A stretch of 64,000 nucleotides of DNA from a bacterium (GTDB lineage Bacteria > Planctomycetota > Planctomycetia > Planctomycetales > Planctomycetaceae). Both the position numbers and the translations under genes were made by a program. Positions 57,424 to 64,000 of the stretch are shown piece after piece. The notes under the pieces were generated by a model. The model made no database searches. It saw nothing but the letters and a program-made list of their open reading frames with translations, and was not told the origin of the DNA. The number at the start of each line of letters is the position of its first letter. The first letter of the stretch is position 1. Location of the stretch: the NCBI GenBank assembly GCA_016124895.1, contig WGMU01000105.1:1-64000 (forward strand), given 5' to 3'.

Positions 57424-60400
57424 GTGAATCGGTTCAGCAGAGAAATGGCTTCAGCGTTTCTCAGGCTTGTTGTGGCTGGTTTCGGTACGGCATGGCTGAT
57501 CGGGACTGCCGAAGCTCAGCAGACCGTGCAGCAGGCGGCGTTTATTCAGCCGCAGCCGGTGTCGACAGTCGAGATCAATGTCACGCCAGAAGCGATTGAA
57601 GCGCGGCGCAAAGCTGCTGCCGAGCTGTCCGACCTCGACGATGAGACAAAGAAAAAGATCGACAGCCTCTACGCGCAGGCGCTCGATAACCTGAAGAAGA
57701 TTGCCGATGCGCGGACTCAGGCGGCGCAGTTTCGATCTCAGACAGAAAGCGTTCAGCAGCGCGCTCAGGCATTAAAGGACCATCTTGAGAAGCTACGGAA
57801 TGCGAAACCCACCGAGCCTTCGATCTCGGAACTTCCCGAGCTGGAAGCTGAACTCACTCGGCGAAAATCGCAACTGGCGGAACTGAAAGCGGAACTTGCT
57901 GCTGCTGAGGCTGAACCTGGAGCGAGGGCCAATCGTCAGCGTGACGTCCTTGCGCAGCAGTCAACGGTGTCGCAGCGCCGTGACGAGCTGCAGAAACAGA
58001 TTGACGCTCAGCCACCAGCGGGCGAGCCGATGGCTCAGACTGACGCCCGCCGTACGGAACTTGTCACGCGTCGTCAGTTGCTCGAAGAGGAAGCTCCGTT
58101 ACTGCAGAACGAGCTGGCCTGTTACGCGGCGGAGGAAGGTTCCAGTGTCTTGCGTCTCATTCGCGACGTCAGTACGGAAGAAGTCGCGTTTGCGGAAAAG
58201 GAACTGCGACTGCTGGAACAGAAGATTGCTGTTAAGCAGGCAGAAGCTGCCGCTGCTGCAGTCGAGAAGGCACGCGAAGAAGCCGAAGAATTCATCGCCG
58301 CTCAGCCGTTGCTGCGACCAATCGCGAAGGAAAATGAGTCGCTGGCTCAAATCGCCAACGACCTGATCGCGCCTCTGGAAGCGACACGAAAGGATCTTGA
58401 GCAGACGACGACGCGTCTGGATGGCGTTGAGAAACTGTTCACGGATATTCAGCAGAAAGTCGACAGTCTTGGTCTGACTGGAGCCATCGGCGCACGGTTG
58501 CGGCGCGAACGAAACAGTCTGCCCAATCTCTATCGCCGCAAGCAGCGCGTGCGCGATCGTCGGACGGTTATCGAAGACGAGCAGTTCAAACTTTTTGGGT
58601 ACGAAGATGAACGGGCCAGGCTCTCAAATCAGGAAGCCGCCATTGCCTTACTGGTCAGCGAGGCCGTGGGAGCAGGCAGCCTGACCGACAGTGATCGCAA
58701 AAAGCTGACGGCGGCGGCGCGCGACGTTCTCAATCGCAAAGCCGATTACCTCGATCAACTGATCACCCGGTACAAGAGCTATCTCGACGCGCTGTATTCG
58801 CTGGATTTGAAGGAACAGGAACTGATTCGGCGGACCGAGGAATTCCGGGACTACATCGACGAGCGCGTCCTGTGGATCCGCAGCAATAATCCGCTGTACC
58901 AGAGCCTGAGTTTCGACGATGCGGATCGTCTGCTGATCTCGCCGAAAGAATGGACTGATGTCCTGACATGGCTCGTCAACGACGCTGGCGATTATCTGGC
59001 GCTGTTTGGAGTGACTGTTCTGATCGCGGTCCTGCTGATCGTTACGCGTCCGCGGCTGCGTCGGGAACTGAACGAAGCTGGGGCGATCGCCCGGAAAGGC
59101 ACCTGTTCGACAATTGGCACGACTCTGCGGTCAGCGTGGCTGACCGTGCTGCTTTCAGTGCTGTGGCCGGCCATCGCATTGCTGGTTGGTTTGCGGCTGA
59201 TGTCGATTGCCGGCGTCTCGGAGTTTGGCCGGGCTGTCGGGTCCGGCTTGCAGTCTCTGGCGGTCGTCGGACTGTCGCTCGAATTCCTGAGGAACGTCTG
59301 CCGTCCACACGGCCTGGCGGATGATCACTTCGACTGGCCGGATTCGAGCATCGCCGTGTTCCGTCGCACGATTCCGAAGCTGCTCGTGCTGGCTCTGCCA
59401 ATCGCCTTCCTCACCACGACGCTGTATCACTGCGATCCTGATCACGGAGCTGATTTACCCGAGCGGGTGTGTTTTGTCGTCGGCACGATCGTTCTGTCGA
59501 TTTTCCTGCGTCGCACGCTGCGTCCCGAGTCCGGTGTTCTGTGTGAATACCTGTCGAACAACCGCGGCAGATGGCTCGATCGTCTCAAGTTGCTGTGGTA
59601 CTGGGGAGGTGTACTCTCGCCACTGGTGCTCGGCGTACTGGCCGCAAGCGGGTTCTACTACACCGCCTATCAGCTTGCGTGGCGGCTGTTCGCGACGATT
59701 CTGTTTCTGGTCGCAGTTCAGCTTGTACGGGCATTTCTGCAGCGACTGCTCATTGTGCAGAAGCGTCGGATTCGAATCGAACAGCTCCGGCAGCGACGCG
59801 AAGAAGCTGCTGCACGCGCCGCCGAACAGCAATCGGGAGAATCGCCGGCGAGCGGAACACCGCTGGCATCCGTCCCGCTTGACGAGCTGAAGGCCGACGT
59901 CGAGTCCAGCACGGAACAGAGTCGCCGACTGCTGTCGACGGCGCTGATCATGACGTCGCTTGTCGGTACCTGGATGATCTGGGTCGACGTGTTACCGGCC
60001 CTGCGCTTTCTCGACCGCTGGCCATTATGGACGACGACCGTCGAAGGCACCGGCACAGAACCGTCGGCTCTTGCCGAGCCCGCAAAGCCCGGCGTGCCTC
60101 CGCTATCCACTGAGACCAGCGTGGTGGTCGCCGTCCCGCAGGAGCGAGTTCAGCCAGTCACGATCATCCATCTAAGCGTTGCGGTTCTCATCGCAGTCCT
60201 GACGATTGCTGCTGCGCGGAACCTGCCCGGCCTGATCGAACTGTGGGTGCTGCAGAAGCTGCCACTCGACCAGTCTGTGCGATACGCCATTCGTGCGCTG
60301 ACCAGTTACTCGATCGTCCTGCTCGGGGTCATTCTAAGTTTTAACGCGATTTACGTCGGTTGGGCTCAGGTGCAGTGGCTCGCGACGGCGCTGACATTTG

Positions 60401-60978
60401 GACTGGCATTCGGGCTGCAGGAGATCTTCGCGAATTTTGTGGCCGGTCTGATTCTGCTCTTCGAGCGACCGATCCGCGTTGGCGATGTCGTGACCGTCGA
60501 CGATGTGTCCGGCGTTGTTTCCAGAATCCGCATCAGGGCGACGACGATCACGAATTGGGACCGCAAGGAGTACGTCATCCCGAACAAGGAGTTTATCACC
60601 GGTCGAATGCTGAACTGGACTCTCTCCGACAAGGTCAACCGGATCGTGATCAACGTCGGGATCGCCTACGGCTCAAATACCGAACTCGCCCGCCGACTGC
60701 TCGCACAGATCTGTGATCGGCACCCGTTGCTGTTGAAGGATCCCGCACCCATCGTCACGTTCGAGGGATTCGGCGATAACACGTTGAACCTGGTCGTGCG
60801 GACGTACCTGCCGGACCTGGAGAACCGGCTGGCGACGATTCATGAGTTGCACACCCAGATCAACGATGAGTTCAAGCGAGAAGGAATCGAGATCGCCTTT
60901 CCGCAGCGGGATTTGCACATTCGGAGCATCGACCCAGTGGCAGCCAGTCGGCTGCGGGGCGAGGCCTCAGGCGACTGA
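57424..60978 (+). CDS. Large mechanosensitive channel, MscS/KefA (MscK-like) family
   Basis: The start is uncertain: GTG at 57424 (G-rich site before it) or ATG at 57445. The product has about 1184 residues. A signal-like start is followed by a long coiled-coil periplasmic part (about 50-510), then many membrane segments, and the MscS domain at the end (about 970-1180): LAFGLQEIFANFVAGLILLFERPIRVGD, the beta domain VTVDDVSGVVSRIRIRATTI and YVIPNKEFITGRMLNW. This is the MscK-type layout. Such channels open under membrane tension to release solutes. It is the first gene of a stretch with the kinase 162 bases downstream. Confidence 0.92.
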   Translation: MNRFSREMASAFLRLVVAGFGTAWLIGTAEAQQTVQQAAFIQPQPVSTVEINVTPEAIEARRKAAAELSDLDDETKKKIDSLYAQALDNLKKIADARTQAAQFRSQTESVQQRAQALKDHLEKLRNAKPTEPSISELPELEAELTRRKSQLAELKAELAAAEAEPGARANRQRDVLAQQSTVSQRRDELQKQIDAQPPAGEPMAQTDARRTELVTRRQLLEEEAPLLQNELACYAAEEGSSVLRLIRDVSTEEVAFAEKELRLLEQKIAVKQAEAAAAAVEKAREEAEEFIAAQPLLRPIAKENESLAQIANDLIAPLEATRKDLEQTTTRLDGVEKLFTDIQQKVDSLGLTGAIGARLRRERNSLPNLYRRKQRVRDRRTVIEDEQFKLFGYEDERARLSNQEAAIALLVSEAVGAGSLTDSDRKKLTAAARDVLNRKADYLDQLITRYKSYLDALYSLDLKEQELIRRTEEFRDYIDERVLWIRSNNPLYQSLSFDDADRLLISPKEWTDVLTWLVNDAGDYLALFGVTVLIAVLLIVTRPRLRRELNEAGAIARKGTCSTIGTTLRSAWLTVLLSVLWPAIALLVGLRLMSIAGVSEFGRAVGSGLQSLAVVGLSLEFLRNVCRPHGLADDHFDWPDSSIAVFRRTIPKLLVLALPIAFLTTTLYHCDPDHGADLPERVCFVVGTIVLSIFLRRTLRPESGVLCEYLSNNRGRWLDRLKLLWYWGGVLSPLVLGVLAASGFYYTAYQLAWRLFATILFLVAVQLVRAFLQRLLIVQKRRIRIEQLRQRREEAAARAAEQQSGESPASGTPLASVPLDELKADVESSTEQSRRLLSTALIMTSLVGTWMIWVDVLPALRFLDRWPLWTTTVEGTGTEPSALAEPAKPGVPPLSTETSVVVAVPQERVQPVTIIHLSVAVLIAVLTIAAARNLPGLIELWVLQKLPLDQSVRYAIRALTSYSIVLLGVILSFNAIYVGWAQVQWLATALTFGLAFGLQEIFANFVAGLILLFERPIRVGDVVTVDDVSGVVSRIRIRATTITNWDRKEYVIPNKEFITGRMLNWTLSDKVNRIVINVGIAYGSNTELARRLLAQICDRHPLLLKDPAPIVTFEGFGDNTLNLVVRTYLPDLENRLATIHELHTQINDEFKREGIEIAFPQRDLHIRSIDPVAASRLRGEASGD

Positions 60979-61140
60979 TCCTGCGCAACCGGCACGACGA
61001 GTGAGCGGGCTGAAAATCGAGATCCGCATTCCGATTCTGCGTTTTGACCCAGCCAGTCTGACCGGGATAAGATTCCGCGTTCACTACCTGCCCGAATCTC
61101 AAGCCGTCGCATCCCGTGCTTTTGCCGCTCAGGATTTCCC

Positions 61141-62640
61141 ATGCCCGCTGGTGACCCGTCGCCGCCTGCTAAGAACGGTCAGAAAAAGCCGGCGCAGCAG
61201 GCAAACCTGCAGTCGCTGGGGCGGTATTTCATTCAGAAAAAGGTTGGCGCTGGCGGTATGGGTGCCGTGTATCGAGCAACCGATCAGCAGCTCAAGCGGA
61301 CGGTTGCGTTGAAAGTGCTGCCGCGTGACAAGGCGAAGAATCCGACTCTGGTGAAGCGGTTTCAGTCCGAAGCCCAGGCGGCAGCGCATCTGCGGCATCC
61401 AAACATTATCGGTGTTTACGACGCCGGTGAGATCGATGGGTTCCTCTACATCGCGATGGAGTTCGTCGAGGGCATCGACGTCGCAGATCTTGTCGCACGG
61501 AAAGGTGTTCTCTCGCCGAAACGTTCGCTGGATATTATCCGGCAGGTGACCCTTGCTCTGCAGCACGCATACGAGCAGAACATCGTGCATCGCGACATCA
61601 AGCCCTCGAATCTGATGATCGACAAGGAGGGCAACGTCAAACTGGCTGATATGGGGCTGGCCAGGTCGCTCGACGAAGAGGAGAGTTCGAGCATTACGCG
61701 TGACGGGACAACGGTTGGAACCGTTGATTACATGTCGCCTGAACAGGCGCGGGACAGCAAGTCGGCTGACTGTCGCAGCGACATCTACTCGCTTGGCGCG
61801 ACCTGGTTTCACATGCTCTGCGGACGCCCGCCGTTTCACGAAGGTGACCTGCTCAACAAGATTACGGCGCATGCACAGAACGAACCGCCGGACCCGCGAG
61901 ACCTGAATCCCGACGTGCCGGACGCGATCGCGGCAATCATTTTCCGGATGCTCGAAAAGAAGCCACAGGACCGGTATCAGACGCCGCAGGAACTGCTCGA
62001 CGATCTCAACAATGCGAACCTCGATCAGCGTGAGATTTCGCTCGACCTGCTGGCGGCGCTGGGCGATGACGACGACGGGGGGGGTGAACAGCGACCGGCA
62101 CGACGGCGGCGCGAGCGAGCTGCGGCTTCGTCGGCCGCGGCAGACGTCCCGTCAATTGATCTGCTGGCTGGATTGTCGGAAGAGGATGACGACGTTCCCG
62201 CGGCGTCAGCCGCAGTTAAACGGCCCAGCGGATCCGCGGTCTCGGCAGACCCGTCGTCAGCCGAGCTGAAAGGCTCGAAGAAAGCCCGACCGAAAGTGGC
62301 GCCGAAAAAGAAGCGTCCATCATCTGCAGAGACCGTTGCAGACCGCGGCAGTACGGACAGTGTGCCTTCGGCGCGTGAAGTCATGCTGCGGCGCGGCAGT
62401 CGTCGTCACGCGAAGGGCGGCGGCGTTTCGTTCAATCCCATCCGGCTGATGATTGTCGGTGCGGCGGTGATTGGACTCTTCATCGTGTACAGCTTTGTAA
62501 AGCCGATGTTCGAGGGATCGAGCAGCCCGGCGCCCAGCAGCACGAATCGTGGCGACCTGACCCCGTCAACGAACCCGCCGCCATCGCCACCTGGTCCGCC
62601 GCGTGCGAATGGGATGCCCTCGCCGCCGCGTCGACAGTAG
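61141..62640 (+). CDS. Membrane-anchored Ser/Thr protein kinase
   Basis: The product has 499 residues. The kinase domain lies at about 27-290: GAGGMGAVY (36-44), catalytic Lys about 58 (VALKVL), HRDIKPSN with Asp152, DMG in place of DFG at Asp170, and MSPEQARD in the activation segment. An Asp/Arg/Ala-rich low-complexity region separates it from one membrane helix at about 436-457, followed by a short Pro/Ser-rich outer tail. The kinase head is therefore cytoplasmic. Possible substrates are FHA proteins such as the one at 45416, or sigma factors. DMG is common in planctomycete kinases and does not exclude activity. Confidence 0.93.
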   Translation: MPAGDPSPPAKNGQKKPAQQANLQSLGRYFIQKKVGAGGMGAVYRATDQQLKRTVALKVLPRDKAKNPTLVKRFQSEAQAAAHLRHPNIIGVYDAGEIDGFLYIAMEFVEGIDVADLVARKGVLSPKRSLDIIRQVTLALQHAYEQNIVHRDIKPSNLMIDKEGNVKLADMGLARSLDEEESSSITRDGTTVGTVDYMSPEQARDSKSADCRSDIYSLGATWFHMLCGRPPFHEGDLLNKITAHAQNEPPDPRDLNPDVPDAIAAIIFRMLEKKPQDRYQTPQELLDDLNNANLDQREISLDLLAALGDDDDGGGEQRPARRRRERAAASSAAADVPSIDLLAGLSEEDDDVPAASAAVKRPSGSAVSADPSSAELKGSKKARPKVAPKKKRPSSAETVADRGSTDSVPSAREVMLRRGSRRHAKGGGVSFNPIRLMIVGAAVIGLFIVYSFVKPMFEGSSSPAPSSTNRGDLTPSTNPPPSPPGPPRANGMPSPPRRQ

Positions 62641-62832
62641 TGCCACGACTCGTCGAGAGACGCCGTGCATTCTGCTGCGTGTGTCGCACTCACGATTAAG
62701 CGGGCTGAGTTGTCCGCCTCTGGTGCGTTGGCTAGGCTCGACGATTTGTCGCGAAATTTCCTGACTGGTCGTGGTTTCTGACCTCGTCCTTGTTTTTCAA
62801 TTGCATCCGCCTCTGAACGGAAGAGTTTTTGT

Positions 62833-64000
62833 ATGTCTGAAGAGATGCCTGCTGTCGAGCGCGAACGCCAGATGCTGTTGGAGGCCGAGGCGCAGGGAAC
62901 CGGCGCGAAACTGCTGACCTGGACGAAACTCTCCGGTCCCGGCTGGCTGCAGTCGGCGATCACGCTCGGCGGCGGCTCGCTGGCCAGCAGTCTGTTTCTT
63001 GGGATTCTTGCGGGATATCACCTGCTGTGGCTGCAGGTGCTGGCGATGGCCTGCGGAGTCGTCATGCTCGGCGCGATTGGCTACGTCGCGCTATCGACCG
63101 GTGAGCGGCCGTTTGTTCTGGTCCGTGATCGGATCAATCCAGTGCTCGCCTGGGGCTGGGCTCTGGCGACGCTGGCCGCAAATATCGTCTGGTGTCTCCC
63201 GCAGTTTTCGCTCGCCTGGGCGGCTGTCTCGCAGAACCTGGCACCGGGACTCGCGAATCAGAAGCCGCTGGTCTGCGGAGTCATTCTGGTCGTCGCGATT
63301 TGCGTCACGATGCTGTACGACAGCGGCGGCAAGGGTTTGCGTCTGTACGAAAACGGTCTGCGGATCCTCGTTGCGCTAATCGTCCTCAGCTTCTTCGGCG
63401 TCGTGGCCAAGCTGATGCTCGGCGGCGGGGATGTGTCTGTTAGCGTTATCCTTGCGGGCTTCATCCCGGACCTGAGCCTCATCAGCAATCCGGCTCCGGC
63501 AGTGGCCGAGGCAATTGCGGCAACTGGTGACGCGGCTAGCTGGTGGAGCGGTCAGGTCGTTGCCAAGCAACGTGACGTCATGGTCAGCGCGGCGGCGACG
63601 GCCGTCGGGATCAACATGACGTTCTTGTTTCCATATTCGTTGCTGAAGAAGAAGTGGGACCGCAGCTTCCGAGGCCTGGCAATCTTCGACCTCGCGACTG
63701 GAATGGCGATTCCGTTTGTGATCGCGACCGGATGCGTTGTTGTCGCTGCCAGCTCGACGTTCCACGGGAAACCGTCGCAGTCGATCGTTGACAACTGGCC
63801 GCAGAACAAGTCAGCCATCGACGGCAAGCTGCTGAAGGAGTTTGAAGGCTGGATGGGTCGCCTGGCTGTCGCAAAGAATCCAGAACTCAAGGTGGCCGAC
63901 AAGTCCGAAGTTGCCACGTACATCGAGGCACTTCCGCAGGCTGACCGCAACATTGCCGCGATGCTGGCCGACCGTGACGCGCTGCTCCTCGCTGGAGCAC
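62833..64000 (+). CDS. Nramp-like divalent metal transporter, N-terminal part (runs off the window)
   Basis: The frame is open from the ATG at 62833 to the window end (389 codons), so the 3' end is missing. LSGPGWLQSAITLGGGSLASSLFLG is the first membrane segment in the position where Nramp proteins have GPG...DPGN. Later segments are typical of the fold (LAWGWALATLAANIVWCLP, and VGINMTFLFPYSLL). In ordinary Nramp the first helix has Asp and Asn of DPGN and helix 6 has MPH; here these read LGGGS and FPYS. Transport of a different ion, or a non-transport role, is possible. The family is recognised by eye. Confidence 0.75.
   Translation, partial: MSEEMPAVERERQMLLEAEAQGTGAKLLTWTKLSGPGWLQSAITLGGGSLASSLFLGILAGYHLLWLQVLAMACGVVMLGAIGYVALSTGERPFVLVRDRINPVLAWGWALATLAANIVWCLPQFSLAWAAVSQNLAPGLANQKPLVCGVILVVAICVTMLYDSGGKGLRLYENGLRILVALIVLSFFGVVAKLMLGGGDVSVSVILAGFIPDLSLISNPAPAVAEAIAATGDAASWWSGQVVAKQRDVMVSAAATAVGINMTFLFPYSLLKKKWDRSFRGLAIFDLATGMAIPFVIATGCVVVAASSTFHGKPSQSIVDNWPQNKSAIDGKLLKEFEGWMGRLAVAKNPELKVADKSEVATYIEALPQADRNIAAMLADRDALLLAGA

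Overview
The window looks like chromosomal DNA from a planctomycete of the order Planctomycetales. The evidence is the density of families typical of that phylum (DUF1501, DUF1552, DUF1549/DUF1553, DUF1587-DUF1592-type cytochromes, PVC-type haem proteins), phylum-type ECF sigma factors, a DMG-type Ser/Thr kinase, and fairly high GC with long spurious antisense ORFs. I identified everything from translated sequence by eye; no database search was run.

Layout. 1-362: the end of a transposase abutting a decapitated ECF sigma gene. 518-14693: four blocks of secreted cytochrome-like proteins with Tat-exported DUF1501/DUF1552 partners, and one DUF6817-like gene. 15056-21807: a complete four-gene Wadjet type I operon (jetA-jetB-jetC-jetD: kleisin-like, KITE-like, SMC ATPase, TOPRIM nuclease), a system known to destroy small circular plasmids. 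22054-26109: the replication operon dnaN-dciA-gyrB on the minus strand, preceded by a 568-base gap with DnaA-box-like repeats but no dnaA. 26678-30611: two divergent M28 aminopeptidase paralogues with PDZ domains. 30631-33401: an accessory patch with a REP-associated tyrosine transposase, four matching REP hairpins, a KAP-type P-loop NTPase, a truncated Gfo/Idh oxidoreductase and a fragment of a dispersed repeat. 33473-51986: mainly housekeeping and metabolic genes (pepA, two SDRs, arfB-like release factor, PVC haem protein, a degenerate Rieske-like protein, ceramidase-like protein, mnmE, a sigma54 activator, and a small operon with HIT, CoA-binding and phytanoyl-CoA dioxygenase-like proteins). 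52299-57182: a DUF1501 gene, then an ECF sigma factor overlapping a membrane protein that joins an anti-sigma-like head to DUF1549/DUF1553, then a second ECF sigma factor. 57424-64000: a large MscS-family channel, a membrane-anchored Ser/Thr kinase, and the start of an Nramp-like transporter that runs off the end.

How the parts relate. The secreted blocks look like envelope or extracellular redox/hydrolase pairs. The sigma/anti-sigma/DUF1549 fusion suggests such a system can be under transmembrane control. Wadjet and the KAP NTPase are the candidate defence functions. Several palindromic elements (REPs, a 104-bp hairpin inside the dnaN operon, nested palindromes at 38105-38332 and an inverted repeat at 48265-48425) show that the intergenic DNA is shaped by small non-autonomous elements. 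I saw no tRNA, rRNA, CRISPR array or complete insertion sequence.
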